A DNA stretch of 64,000 nt from Acytostelium subglobosum LB1 (GCF_000787575.1 NW_012236512.1:62001-126000), one strand, 5' to 3'. Shown: positions 41,883-53,321, numbered from the stretch's first letter. Translations and numbers: made by a program. Notes: a model not told the origin generated them from the sequence alone.

Positions 41883-43559
41883 ATGTCAAACAACAGATCA
41901 AGAGGAAGTGGAAGTACTTCAACAACATCAACTTCATCAACACAAACAAACAATCAGAATAACAATAATGAATCCATTGCTATACTTGGTTGTGGAAATA
42001 TTGGACTGTCAATTGCCCATGGACTGGTCAACTCGGGTCTGTACTTGGCAAAGAATGTCATCTTGACAAAGAGGAACCCAGAGTCCCTGGAAAAGACCAT
42101 GTCGCCATTGGGCTTTGCTGTGATGTCTGATAACGCCGCTGCCGTGGCCAGGTCCCGTGTGATCCTGGTGTGCGTCACGCCCGCCCAGCTCGACAGCATA
42201 CTCGCCATCATCCGTCCGTCAATCGACCCCCTGCGCCACATTGTCATCAGTGTGGTGAGTGGCGCATCCATCTCCGACATCACCTATAAGCTCGGACGTC
42301 CAGACATTGCTGTGGTGCGCGCCATGCCAAACACCGCCATCCAGTACTGCCAGTCGATGACGTGCATTGCCGTGCGCGGTGTCAACCACGAGATGGGCGC
42401 CTCCGACTTGGAACAGCGTCGCGACGACGCCCTGGCCACCTGCGAGCGAATCTTCAACGTGCTAGGCATCTGCATCACGCTCAAGGAGGAGCAGATCGTG
42501 CCGGCCACCGCGCTATGCGCATGTGGCATTGCATTCTTTGCGCGTGCCATCCGTGCTGCATCGCAGGGTGGTATTGAGATTGGATTCCACGCCGAGGACG
42601 CCATCAAGATCGCCGCACAGACCGCCAAGGGTGCCGCTGTGCTGTTGCTCCAGGGTCATCAGCATCCCGAGTACGAGATCGACAAGGTAACCACTCCCCA
42701 AGGCTGCACTATTGCTGGTCTGAACCAGATGGAGCACAGTGGATTCTCTTCTGCCATGATCAAGGGTATTGTAACGTCCGCTGAGAAGGCTGCCTCGCTC
42801 TACAGTTCAAAGAGGCAATCACAGAAACCACCCCAACATCAACAGCAACAGTCGCAACAGCAGCAACAGCATGTTCAAGCTCCACAACAACACTACCAAC
42901 AACCTGCTCCCCAACCCCAGGTACAACATCAACAACAACTACAACAACATCATGTTCCAGAGCAGCAACAGCAACAGCACCAACCACAACAACAAAGGGA
43001 ACAGAGAGGACAAGGACAAGGACAGGGACATGGTCATGGACATGGTGGTCATGGACAAGAAAAGAGACAGAGCAATGGTAATTGGTCAAGAGAACAACGT
43101 CAGGAGAACGATGACAACAACAATAACCAGGACACAAAGAGAAGATCTCAACAAAACCGTGGTGGCGGTGGCGGCGGAAAGAGACGTGATGATCACTACC
43201 AGAGACAGGAGGAGGATCATCGTCAACAGCCAAAGCTAGATATGGATCATGTCGATAGTGCTCTCAGACAGACAAATGAGAAAAGGATGCAAGACAACAG
43301 GGACAACAGGGACAACAGAGACAATAGAGACAACAGAGACAACAGAGACAACAGGGGCCACCAAGACAGCCGTGAAAGAGGATCACACCGTGGTGGTGGC
43401 GGTGGAGGAGGTGGCAAGGGAAACAGATCGCATTCCAACCAGAATGGACATTCGCATGCCGAGCCTCAACAACAGAAGGAGCAACAAAAGACGAATGAGC
43501 CAGCACCAGCGCCAGTAGCCGCGCCACCTGCAACAGCAGTAGCAGCAGCTGCCAAATAA
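41883..43559 (+). CDS. Pyrroline-5-carboxylate reductase with long Gln/RG/RDN tail
   Basis: Single exon, 558 aa. Residues about 30-300 are a full P5C reductase: the NAD(P) Rossmann start ESIAILGCGNIG, VTKR-type cofactor loop (LTKRNPE), CVTPAQLD, ISVVSGAS, RAMPNTA, and the dimerisation/active helix (TALCACGIAFFARAI, TPQGCTIAGL). The enzyme makes proline from P5C, usually in mitochondria or cytosol. Unusually, about 240 residues follow: Gln-rich, then GQGQGHGHGHGG, an Arg/Gly box (NRGGGGGGKRRDD), tandem RDN repeats (about 43288-43350), another SHRGGGGGGGGK box and an Ala/Pro end. Such tails are typical of RNA-binding or condensate-forming proteins. The frame is open throughout, so the fusion is real in this assembly. 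Confidence 0.88.
   Translation: MSNNRSRGSGSTSTTSTSSTQTNNQNNNNESIAILGCGNIGLSIAHGLVNSGLYLAKNVILTKRNPESLEKTMSPLGFAVMSDNAAAVARSRVILVCVTPAQLDSILAIIRPSIDPLRHIVISVVSGASISDITYKLGRPDIAVVRAMPNTAIQYCQSMTCIAVRGVNHEMGASDLEQRRDDALATCERIFNVLGICITLKEEQIVPATALCACGIAFFARAIRAASQGGIEIGFHAEDAIKIAAQTAKGAAVLLLQGHQHPEYEIDKVTTPQGCTIAGLNQMEHSGFSSAMIKGIVTSAEKAASLYSSKRQSQKPPQHQQQQSQQQQQHVQAPQQHYQQPAPQPQVQHQQQLQQHHVPEQQQQQHQPQQQREQRGQGQGQGHGHGHGGHGQEKRQSNGNWSREQRQENDDNNNNQDTKRRSQQNRGGGGGGKRRDDHYQRQEEDHRQQPKLDMDHVDSALRQTNEKRMQDNRDNRDNRDNRDNRDNRDNRGHQDSRERGSHRGGGGGGGGKGNRSHSNQNGHSHAEPQQQKEQQKTNEPAPAPVAAPPATAVAAAAK
43288..43350 (+). repeat. Coding (GACAACAGR)n microsatellite, RDN repeats
   Basis: Nine-base tandem units encode Arg-Asp-Asn about seven times inside the tail of the P5C reductase gene. 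Units differ mainly by AGG/AGA at Arg and GAC/GAT at Asp. Confidence 0.85.
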
Positions 43560-44003
43560 TTGATTAATTAATTAATTAATTGATCGATTGATTGACTGAT
43601 TGATTGGTCAATGTACCAAGTCATCATTCAGAAGTATGTATGAGCTTCACAATCCAAAGTTATATATATTATATATATTGAATAAATAATTCAATCCGAA
43701 TTGGGTCTTGCTCACCAACAATGTAAAGTCAATCATTCATTCAATCAATTTTGGTTTCCACACCAACATTCACGTGATCGCGCCGACACTGCACGCAGTG
43801 TGTCAGTGAATGGGGTTTTGTTAAACTCGAACCAAAGGTCACCATCAAGTCATTATTATCTGTATTCAGATGTTACCTCTGTATAGTTATAATCGAATGA
43901 TTGATTAATATATATATATATATACTTTACATATATATATACAAACAACAAACAACAAACAATAACAAGCAATAATAATAACAACGATATATGTATAGAT
44001 AGA
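43560..44003. other. Intergenic region with small hairpin and TA tracts
   Basis: 444 bp, AT-rich, with (ATTA)n/(GATT)n after the P5C reductase stop and (TA)n tracts at about 43907-43940. A GC-richer patch at about 43770-43810 holds CACGTG and an inverted repeat ACACTGC-AC-GCAGTGT (about 43786-43801). It could be a regulatory site of the FNIP gene downstream. No RNA gene is recognised. Confidence 0.4.
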
Positions 44004-45571
44004 ATGGTGGAGATCATATCATTGTCAAACTTGTTGATACAACAGATTATTTCAAACTTGGGATGCAATGTGGATCGTTTATGCTTTGTTCTTACATGTT
44101 CAAGGTTCTTAAGACATCGTGAACGATTCTTATTGTTCAATCTCGATCTGACTTATAGGACATTGGACTACTTTCAAGACTCAAAGCTATACAGTTATCT
44201 ACCTACCTTTCTCAGCCAGATCTATCAATCTTTCATGTTAAAGGCTGGCACTGATCAACCAACAATACTACATAAACATAATAGTGGTGTGTATATCTCT
44301 GCTGACGAGGACAGGCTACAAGTCAAGTCAAGTCACATTACTCACACTCATTCATGATCACAGATAAACAACCAATCTCAATACCAGATAATGCAACACA
44401 TGTTTGCTTTGGCGAATCGTTCTTGGAGTATGGCGACTCATTCAACTCGACGATACCACCCAACTGCATCCCTCCCTCGGTCACTCACCTTCAGTTTGGT
44501 TATCAATTCAATCAGACGTTGATGCCGGGCACGATACCCGACTCGGTGACACTGATCAAGTTTGGACACGGCTTCAATCAACCGTTGATGCCCGGCTCGA
44601 TCCCATCGTCGGTGACCTATCTAAAGCTGGGCTTCTGTTACGACCAACCGCTGTCCACGGCGGTGCTGCCAGCGTCGATCATCAAGCTCAAGTTTCGCTC
44701 GAAATACTCTTGTACATTAGCGCCTGGGTCGCTGCCAAACTCGATCGAAACAATCATTGGACTGCCGCAATTCAAAATCGCCATTCCCAACTCTGTCACA
44801 CAGCTCAACATTGGTCGACGCTTCAACTCGACCATCCCTGTCGGTGCCATACCAAACTCGGTCACCGGTCTCGTCATTGGCGAGTCGTTCAATCAACCAA
44901 TCAGTCGGGGCGCCATCCCCAACTCGGTCAAATACCTAACGTTTGGCGTACTGTTCAATCAACGCATCGACCCGGGTGTCATCCCTGCTTCTGTCATCGA
45001 CATACAGTTTGGTCCTCGGTTTAATCAGCCGCTGGTGGCGGGCGTCATTCCTCCTCACACCAAGTATCTCAGGTTCGGCACTGATTGGAATCAAGTGATC
45101 ACACCTGACATCATCCCGCCGTCAGTCACACACATCAAGCTTGGCCAGCAGTTCAATCAACACGTGGATCTAAAGAGTTGGGCGCCATCTGTGACGCACC
45201 TCATCCTGGGCTACCTCTTCCACTGCGACGACTATCCACAGTTCTTCAGCAAGAACACACTGGAATCGGTACTGTCGTCCGTTTCAAACATTCATCTACA
45301 GATGGAGGATGAGCTCTATGCTCTGGTGAACATCCGAGCGATCGACAAGGACGTTGTGTTTGTGCTCAATGAGAATCTGGAGGGAGGCTTCCTCTCGCTG
45401 CCTCGACTGCTCAGTCTGGCCAAGCAGGAAGGTTCAATCTATTGTCACGTGGCAAACAAAAGGATACAGACCTACGATGATGAAGACGACGAAGACGATG
45501 CAGAGGGTGCCGACAACAACAATGATCACTATGATCTGGAAGAATATGACAACGACAACATCGAACTATAG
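44004..45571 (+). CDS. FNIP-repeat protein (possible intron near 44284-44363)
   Basis: It starts MVEIISLSNLLIQQIISNLG, an F-box-like head (CFVLTCSRFL), then continues from about 44364 in another frame with about 14 FNIP repeats (IPNSVTxLxFGxxFNQPL). A frame change is needed between 44306 and 44354. Removing 44284-44363 or 44287-44363 (GTG...ACAG, 80 or 77 nt) as an intron joins the frames as HNNKQPISIPDN or HNSDKQPISIPDN. The donor is weak (GTGGTG/GTGTGT), so a missing base is the alternative. The C-terminus ends in an acidic run (DDEDDEDDAEGADNNND). Codon use is GC-richer than in the other FNIP genes. Probable scaffold or adaptor. Confidence 0.72.
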
Positions 45572-45703
45572 ATAATAGTAAATCAAAGTTGAAATCATGT
45601 CCTCTCATCCATGTGCGTGACTGAGTGACACAGTGACTGACTGACTGACTGACTGAGTTGGTCGGTACATGTATTGTACTAATTAATTAATTACACATTA
45701 TGA

Positions 45704-47379
45704 TCAAACAATGTTGATCCTTTGAGCTATGCTCAACTCATCCTGCTGTACAACAGGTGGTTGTTGCTGTTGAGGTGGTGGCTGCTGTGGACGTTCGTCA
45801 TCACTGTCGTCTTCATGTTCGGATACATGAATCACTGGTGCTGCCGATGTTGTTGTTGTTGATGATGTGACGGCACCACCACCATCCTTCTCATGATCAA
45901 TGTCACGCTTGCAGAATGGACATGATTTGTTGATGACGAGCCATCGGTCCACACAGTCCAAATGGAAGTGATGTCTACACGGCAATATTCTGATCTTGTC
46001 GTCTTCATCATACTCGCACAGACAGATTGCACAACTACAGTCATCCTTCTCCAGCAGACCTGTATGGAACTTCTTGATTGTGAGCTTCCTGATCATGGCA
46101 TCGGTTGCGCCACGGCTTTCGGGAGGCGCCATCTCGACGCCCGCGCCAAGTCGCATCAATGAGAACATGCAAGAGCAACAACAGAACATTATCGCACCAG
46201 ATGCCAATATAATTTGAGTGATGATCACTGAATATGTTACCCAGAATAAATATGGCGAGGAGGAGGGCTAGAGGTGGGAGGAGGGAGAGTCAGACATGGA
46301 CATGGAGCGGACCAATCAATCAATCAACGTTGCTTACACATTTATCACTACTCCTTGCTTTGAATGTCCAGATGATGCCAACGAGGAACCAGGTGATATA
46401 GAAACATGATAGCATACGATGCACAGTGTTGAAGATGAACTGTTTACGCAGCAATGATGGAGGTGGATTGCCATTGTCGTCTTGTGATGGTAGGTTGACA
46501 AAGAGGAAGATGAAATTTACAATGATGAGCGATTGGATCACGATCTGAACCGAGGACCATTGCTTCAGTGGGTGATCACATGCGTGTTTCCAATCAGTGA
46601 CCAATGCCACAAACAGTACAATCGACACTGGTAACAAGTATAATATACCAGCAAATAGCAGGCGTCTAACATATTGATTGATTGATTGAGTAAGTGAGAG
46701 TAATGATTGAGTGCACACTCAATCATACATACCTTAGAAAACCGTAGAATGATATTGGCCTCGACAACTCATTCTGAATGAACAGGATGTTCTGTGCCTC
46801 ACGACCAATCTCGTTGTCGGTAGTGTCACCCACATCGATGTGAACGACTTGTTCACTGTTAGATGACTGAACATTTGAAGATGTTGTTGTTGTTGGCATA
46901 GTTGTTGAGGTTGATGAAGTTGAAGTTGTTGAAGTTGTAGTAGTAGTTGTTGTTGTTGAAGTACTTGATGATGAAGTAGTTGATTGTAATAATGGACCAT
47001 CTTCATTGACATCATCATCGTCTATGTCATCGTCATCATCATCATTGTCATGGAGTGCCCTCAACTTCTTCTTGATCGTTGAAGTAGTAGGCTTTGGTTT
47101 ATGTATTGGTAACACATGATCATTCATTTGATGACCTTCCAATTGTTGTTGTCTCATTCTCTTTTGATATTCTCTCCTCTCATTGATAAGGAACTCCTTC
47201 TCTTCTTCACTATCATACTCTGGACCATCATCAACACCACCACTATTACTACTATTACTACTATTGTTATTATTGAGTACTGTACTTATATTACTAACAC
47301 TAACTTTCCGTTCATGTACATCATCATTATCATCATCTTCATCATCGTCATCATCCACCAGTAGTTCTTTCTTTCGCAT
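45704..47379 (-). CDS. Transmembrane RING-H2 E3 ubiquitin ligase
   Basis: Exons 47379-46733, 46665-46338 and 46267-45704 (512 aa, phases consistent). The N-terminal 200 residues are cytosol-type disorder: acidic, Asn, Ser and Thr runs. Four hydrophobic segments follow ([63 protein letters not shown]), then a Cys patch (FCCCSCMF) at the membrane edge. The RING-H2 finger is complete: [31 protein letters not shown]. The tail is Gln/Pro-rich. The build resembles plant and protist multi-span RING ligases of endomembranes; the substrate is unknown. It is convergent with the FNIP gene (132 bp) and divergent from granulin. Confidence 0.87.
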
Positions 47380-47909
47380 GATCTTTTAAATATATGTATG
47401 TATGTATGTATATAAATAACTATCTATCTATCCTTCTCTATCTCTATTTGAATGTCCACATTCAACAACAAACTCTAGAGTTTCAAACTTTCATTCGCTT
47501 CTACCCACCTTTCGCATCAATCCCACATTGATCCACATGGTGATGTGGCTGCACAATCACTGAGCAAAATTAATTAAGATCAATGATAATTTGGGATTGT
47601 TATTGGGCATGTCCAATCATAGACATAATATCAACTCTTATTAATATTTGTATTATTTAAATATAACCATACTTACAACTACTACAACTACTTTATAATT
47701 TTATCATTTTTTTATATAAATATCTTTGTGGTAGTTGTCACGACCAAGGGTGCCTTTGGATCTGTCATTCAACTTTTCATTCATCTTGTCAACAAAGTCC
47801 GATCCGAATAAGGACCCACCTTTAAATCAATCACATCAATCATAGACGACACACACATACATACATACATATACATCATTTATATATATATTGAACATAC
47901 ACATATAAA
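47380..47909. other. Divergent promoter region, RING-H2 / granulin
   Basis: 530 bp, AT-rich, with (ATGT)n next to the RING gene start and (ACAT)n plus a TATATATATA run close to the granulin ATG. Nothing else is recognised. Confidence 0.4.
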
Positions 47910-48360
47910 ATGAACAAGTTGATCATCCTCCTCGTTTTATTGATTGTTGTACTGATAAGTACTATGACGACTACAGTCAATTGCAAGTCGATCTTATTGC
48001 AAGGTACAAGAAAGCAGTCGATCTATAACAAACAGTCAATGGATTGTGGACCCCTTGCAACATTCGACGATGAGGAGGTTGGAAAGAGTGGTATCAAATG
48101 TCCAGACGGAAGTTACTGTCCATCATCAAGCACCTGTTGTCCCAGTGGAAATGGTGGCTACGCTTGCTGTGGTCAACCAAACGCATCATGTTGTACCGAC
48201 TTTAAATATTGTTGTCCATCAGGTTTCACATGTAGTAAGTACTCCCAACCTTCTCAACATTTATCATTAACTAACTTTACTGGTGATGTTCATTGCACAA
48301 CCACCAACAGCTGACGATGGCAAGATGTGTATACCACCATCAATGTATCAACAACAGTAA
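47910..48360 (+). CDS. grn: Secreted granulin-domain protein
   Basis: Exons 47910-48234 and 48311-48360 (124 aa). A strong signal peptide (MNKLIILLVLLIVVLIST) precedes a single granulin module: CPDGSYCPSSSTCCPSGN, YACC, SCCTDFKYCCPSGFTC, then C after the splice (GKMCIPP). The alternating CC pairs are the defining granulin pattern. Granulins are secreted or lysosomal cysteine-rich growth/proteostasis factors; one-module versions are usual in protists. The tail MYQQQ is short. An upstream TATA-like run lies about 25 bp before the ATG. Confidence 0.88.
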
Positions 48361-48954
48361 TTACTAGTCAGCAACAAGCAACAACAACAAACAACAACAG
48401 TATCACGATCGTCGCTACTTTATTGCGATGAATACCCAACTTTAACTTAACTTAATTTAATGACGATGGTCATCCATCCATCCCAGGCCACATCCAATCA
48501 AAACATACAATAATAAAATGATATTTATAGTTTGTGTGTCTGTATGTCAATCAATCCAAAGGCAATTCATTGTATACATAAATGATGATTATTATTTAGA
48601 TCAAGATCGATTAATTATCTCTAGACATGTCAAGCTTATTATTTGTTGTGTGAAGTTATTTATTATTATTATTTTTAATTTTGAACAATGTACGGTGCGC
48701 AAACAACTTCATCACCCATCTTGCTATTGAATCGAATTGTGAACACCTCAAACCCTCTTCTGTTTGTTATTTGTGTGATTAATGAAACAACAACAACAGC
48801 AACATTGTTCATAATAACGATTCATTCATTCAAATATACAGTAACAAACAAAACTATTAATATATTTTCATATATATATAGTAGTAGTAGTAATAGCAGT
48901 TGAAGTGCAGCTCAAGTAATACTTTGTTTGACACATTATTATAATTATTAAAGG
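48361..48954. other. AT-rich intergenic region
   Basis: 594 bp between granulin and the PP2A scaffold gene, rich in CAACAA and ATT runs and carrying a (TAG)n stretch at about 48879-48895. Short open frames lack coding character. Likely the 3' UTR of granulin and the promoter of the PP2A gene. Confidence 0.4.
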
Positions 48955-50661
48955 ATGGGTATGTTTGATCAACAACATATATCGATCGATTGAAGATGAT
49001 TGATCAGTCGACACTAACAAACATATAAACTATGTCATTCAAATCATTATAATGCAGCAACAACAAACGAGTCTGATTATCATCCAATAGCGATATTGAT
49101 CGAGGAGTTGAAGAATGAGGATGTACAGCTTCGTTTAAACTCAATCCGTAAATTACAGGCAATTGCTAAGGCATTGGGTCCAGAGAGAACTCGTAACGAG
49201 TTGATTCCATATATACAGGGTAAATGATTGATTGATTGACCGACACAAGATGATCAAAGATGATGAGGTGTAGACTAACACAAACAACAAACAAAATAAT
49301 ATAACAGAGACTGAAGAGGATGAGGATGAAGTGCTCGTTGCACTATCAGAGGAGTTGGCTAAACTCACAGACTTTGTTGGTGGAAATGAACATATTACTT
49401 GTTTGCTACCACCATTGCAAACGTTGGCAGGTGCAGAGGAGGTCATTGTCAGAGAGAAGGCTGTAGAGGCCATCTGTAAGATATGTCAGGATCTTCCACA
49501 GCGTGCCTTTGAGGATAGCTTCTTGCCATTGGTGCTCAACCTCTCCAAGGCTGATTGGTTCACATCGCGTACATCTGCATGTGGATTGTTGACTGTATCA
49601 TACCCAAGAGCATCACCAGACATGAAGAAGAACCTTAGAAAGTATGTCATCATACCATCAATCATCGTTGTCGTCATCAAAGTACTCACACAGCCATTGC
49701 CAACAACAGGACCTTCATCACTCTCTGTCATGATGACACACCAATGGTTAGAAGAGCAGCTGCCACTCACTTGGGTGTATGTTATGATTGATTGATCGAT
49801 TGGATTGATTGGATTGACCCTGTACTCACACTAATCATACACCTCAAACCTTTATAGAACTTCTCCAAGCAAATTGAGAAGGACTCGGTCAAGTCAGAGA
49901 TGCTTCCACTGTTCACTTTCTTGGCCAGTGATGAGCAAGATTCAGTCAGACTGCTTGGTGTTGAGAACTGTTCCATCATTGGATCCATTCTCACCAATGA
50001 GGAGAACGTTCAATACATACTTCCCATCCTCAAGTCAAGCGCTCAGGACAAGTCCTGGAGAGTCAGATACATGGTCGCAAAGTTCTTCAAAGAGGTACGT
50101 ACCAACCTCTATCTCCAAGCAATCAGCCAATCAGTCTTGTCTAACACCTCATCCACATTACATAGCTTTGCGATTCAATGGGACCAGAGATCACAAGATC
50201 AGAGTTGGTTCCAGCATTTGTTAAGTTGTTGAAGGATACTGAGCCAGAGGTACGTACTGAGGCCGCTCAGAGAGTGACAGAGGTGTGCTCGATCATCCCA
50301 AAGGATGTGGCCATCAAGAGCATCCTCCCATGCGTCAAGGACCTCGTCTCTGATTCATCACAACATGTGCGCGCTGCACTGGCACAAGTGATCATGGGAC
50401 TGGCTCCAATCTTTGGAAAGGATGACACCAGACAACACCTCTTGGACCTCTTCCTCCAACTGCTAAAGGACGACTTCCCCGAGGTTCGTCTCAACATCAT
50501 TTCAAAACTGGATCAGGTCAACAAGGTCATTGGCATTGAAATGCTCTCCCATTCCCTCTTGCCAGCCATCGTTGAGTTGGCTGAGGATCAACAATGGCGA
50601 GTTAGACTTGCTATTATAGAGTACATCCCATTGTTGGCTTCACAATTGGTATGTAGTCCAT

Positions 50662-50699
<38 letters not shown>

Positions 50700-51272
50700 C
50701 AAATTAATCATACTAACATACTTTACTTATTATAGGGAGTTGAGTTCTTTGATGAGAAACTCGGTAACCTTTGCATGACATGGTTGGGCGATAGTGTGTT
50801 CTCAATCAGAGAGGCAGCCACCAACAACTTGAAGAAACTGACTGAGGTGTTTAGCGTCGAGTGGGCCAAGTCAACCATCATCCCAAAGGTCCTCACCTTG
50901 CACTCTCATCCAAACTACTTGTACAGAATGACAACTCTTTTTGCCATCAGTGTATGTATCCAAACAATCATCAATCAATCAAACAACAATTTTACAAATG
51001 ACTAACATTATTACACAAACACATAGGTCCTCTCCCCAGTCGTTGGAAGCGATGTTATCTCAAGCTCTATGATTCCATTGCTCTCAAAGATGGCCACTGA
51101 CAAAGTGCCAAACATCAGATTCAATGTTGCCAAGACACTCCAAATCATTATCCCTCTGATCGACAGCACTCTGGTCCAATCCAAGGTCAAGCCACTGCTC
51201 ACCAAGCTCATCTCGGACGAGACTGACAAAGATGTAAAGTTTTATGCCAACCAAGCCCTGCAGCTTTGCTAA
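48955..51272 (+). CDS. pppA: PP2A scaffold subunit A (PR65, HEAT repeats)
   Basis: Eight exons: 48955-48958, 49058-49219, 49308-49641, 49710-49776, 49858-50094, 50166-50648, 50736-50951 and 51027-51272; 582 aa, total divisible by three. The first coding exon is only ATGG; joined to the next it gives [20 protein letters not shown]. Splicing restores [25 protein letters not shown], a near-invariant PR65 segment, and every later junction is in phase. The protein is about 15 HEAT repeats (for example [57 protein letters not shown]). Its length matches PR65 (589 aa in animals). It scaffolds the PP2A catalytic and regulatory subunits in cytosol and nucleus. Confidence 0.94.
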
Positions 51273-51580
51273 AGGAATCAAACAACCAAACCCTCTGCAT
51301 GTCCGTCCACGTCATCGCTGCCTCCCCAGACGTCTCCACCTGCGTAACGGACAATGACAACAAGAAACAAACACAAACCACCATTCTCCATCCACCTGCG
51401 AATATCATCACCACGTACAACAACAAAGAAACAACAACATTACCTTCTTCTTATCTATCTCAATAAATAATGCCATAGTATCCATGGATAAATACATTCC
51501 GGACTCTTAATTGAGACAGTTGGCATATAGCACCTTCACTATTTTCCGAACTTCGGCTAGTCCTCTGACCTCAAAATTTA

Positions 51581-51668
51581 TGACCCCTAGGAGATTCGAA
51601 CTCCTGACCTGAAGCTAACTTCTCTATTTTAGTTGGAGACTTATGCGCTACCACTGCGCCAAGGAGCC
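51581..51668 (-). tRNA. tRNA-Trp (CCA anticodon) with 16-nt intron
   Basis: On the minus strand, GGCTCCT pairs with AGGGGTC (acceptor stem, discriminator A), D-stem GCGC pairs with GCGC, anticodon loop CTCCAA holds CCA, and T-arm AGGAG-TTCGAAT-CTCCT is perfect. Between nucleotides 37 and 38, the canonical site, sits a 16-nt intron (CTAAAATAGAGAAGTT). The mature length is 72 nt. The outermost anticodon-stem pair is T-C as written. A TTTT run follows the 3' end directly (about 51573-51576), a suitable Pol III terminator. It lies in the spacer between the PP2A scaffold and CDC50 genes. Confidence 0.9.
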
Positions 51669-51970
51669 TTCAAATTTGGACAGTTTTCCTATTCCTATTT
51701 TATCGGGATTTTTTGGTTTTTTTTTCGAACACGAGAGTAGTTGTTTAAACAAAAAGACATCTTCTAGGAATGTCAAAGAGTACTCTTTAGTTGCAACTAA
51801 AGAATATATAATGTCGAATAATTATAATTATAAATACTTTGCAACCATGGTTGCAGTTTAGTCCCCTTGTTCTCCAAAAGATTGAAACAAATAAAACCAA
51901 CTAACTGACTTATGAACACTTTCATAAAACAATTAATCAAATAGTTACAACATAATATATAATACATACA
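51669..51970. other. Spacer upstream of tRNA-Trp and CDC50 gene
   Basis: 302 bp, AT-rich, with a T9 run at about 51717-51725. It would hold the CDC50 promoter and the 5' flank of the tRNA gene. No mobile element, though tRNA flanks are common insertion sites in dictyostelids. Confidence 0.4.
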
Positions 51971-52885
51971 ATGGCAAAAGAAAAGAGCAATAAGTTCAAA
52001 CAACAGAAGATGAAGGCTTGGGAGCCTATCCTTACACTGACTCCAGCTATTATAACATTCATCGTCATCGGCATTGTGCTCATCCCTATTGGAGTGGTGA
52101 TGCTGAAAGCATCCAATGACGTTGTCGAATCGATTGTTCGCTACGATGAACGCTGCCCCGTCGGAGGTCCATTATGCAACATCACGATGAACATACCAAA
52201 GAAGATGGAGTCACCCGTGTACATGTACTACGGCATCGAGAAGTTCTATCAGAACCATCGTCGCTTTGTCAAGTCTAGAAACGATGACCAGCTGCGTGGC
52301 ATGATGGTCACCGACATGAAGAAGCTAAAGGAGGACTGCGAACCTTTCACATCATTGAACGGCACACTCGATACTGTCTACCTACCGTGCGGACTGGTCG
52401 CTCGCAGTATGTTCAACGACACGTTCTCTCTGTTTGACAAGGATGGCGCTACCGTCGTTCTGCAAAAGAAGGGCATTGCATGGGGATCAGACATTGACAA
52501 GAAGTTCAAGAATCCACCCGCTGACGCCAAGGGCATCAGAATCATCCCCGACTACACCGACGAGGACTTTATCGTGTGGATGAGAACGGCCGCTCTACCA
52601 GACGTCAGAAAGCTGTACAGAATCATCAATCAAGACCTCCCAGAGGGCAGTGTCACCGTCTCTATCAATGCAAACTACCCTGTGGACTCTTTCGACGGCG
52701 AGAAATACATTGTACTCACAACGGCCACATGGACTGGAGGCAAGAATGCCTTCCTCAGCTATGTCTACATCGTTGTTGGTGCAGTCAGTCTCTTTATTGG
52801 CATTGGTTTCTTGGTCAAGCATAAGGTTGCACCAAGGAAGCTTGGTGATACAAGATACTTGGAGTGGAACAACAAGGATAAATAG
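51971..52885 (+). CDS. CDC50/LEM3 family P4-ATPase chaperone subunit
   Basis: Single exon, 304 aa. Two membrane segments flank a large exoplasmic loop: about residues 24-48 (TLTPAIITFIVIGIVLIPIGVVML) and 258-282 (SYVYIVVGAVSLFIGIGFLV). The loop has family signatures: YDERC, MYYGIEKFYQNHRRFVKSR, CGLVARSMFNDTF, IAWGSDIDKKFKNP, DFIVWMRTAALPDVRKLYRII and YPVDSFDGEKYIVLTTATWTGGKNAF. CDC50 proteins escort P4-ATPase lipid flippases out of the ER and form part of the active enzyme. The N-terminus is basic (KEKSNKFKQQKMK). Confidence 0.93.
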   Translation: MAKEKSNKFKQQKMKAWEPILTLTPAIITFIVIGIVLIPIGVVMLKASNDVVESIVRYDERCPVGGPLCNITMNIPKKMESPVYMYYGIEKFYQNHRRFVKSRNDDQLRGMMVTDMKKLKEDCEPFTSLNGTLDTVYLPCGLVARSMFNDTFSLFDKDGATVVLQKKGIAWGSDIDKKFKNPPADAKGIRIIPDYTDEDFIVWMRTAALPDVRKLYRIINQDLPEGSVTVSINANYPVDSFDGEKYIVLTTATWTGGKNAFLSYVYIVVGAVSLFIGIGFLVKHKVAPRKLGDTRYLEWNNKDK

Positions 52886-53321
52886 ATGGATTAGATGGAT
52901 TAATCAATCATTATCGTCTAAAGACTACACAACAACATTCAATCACCAATCATAGCGTAACAACCAACACCAACTTGAAGCGTACATTGTCTATCCCAGC
53001 AGAGATAGATGATGTACTTGTAATTTACATTCATTCAATCAATCAATCAACCTGACTACTCTACTCTACTACAATAATAAAACCTTTTGCTGACAAGGAA
53101 TGAATGATGGATGATGATGTCCACTTGAGTTATTATTCTCAGACAAGAGTATTGGTTAATTGTTGCTGTTGTTGCTTTGAGGAGGAAGAGGATAAGGAGG
53201 AGGAGAGGGAAATGAATTGAAGAAGTACATTGGTGTCTGTGTCTGTGTCTGTGTCTCTTGTTGTGTGTGTATGATTTGTCTCCAGCATTACTGATAAGAT
53301 ATATCTTAGAGAGACACGTGA
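52886..53321. other. Convergent 3' spacer with (GTGTCT)n
   Basis: 436 bp between convergent CDC50 and Rho genes. A (GTGTCT)n hexamer tract lies at about 53233-53262. Otherwise 3' UTR-like sequence, with nothing recognised. Confidence 0.45.

Noticed and set aside
43247-43533. Leu/Cys-rich antisense frames in the P5C reductase tail
   Set aside because: Shadows of the RDN/RG-coding repeats.
48440-48910. Short open frames between granulin and the PP2A gene
   Set aside because: AT-rich, low complexity, no domain, overlapping frames; taken as UTR and promoter.
51400-51580. Extragenic B box downstream of tRNA-Trp, as in Dictyostelium discoideum
   Set aside because: A CCGAAGTTCGG inverted repeat is present but does not match the GGTTCGANTCC consensus.
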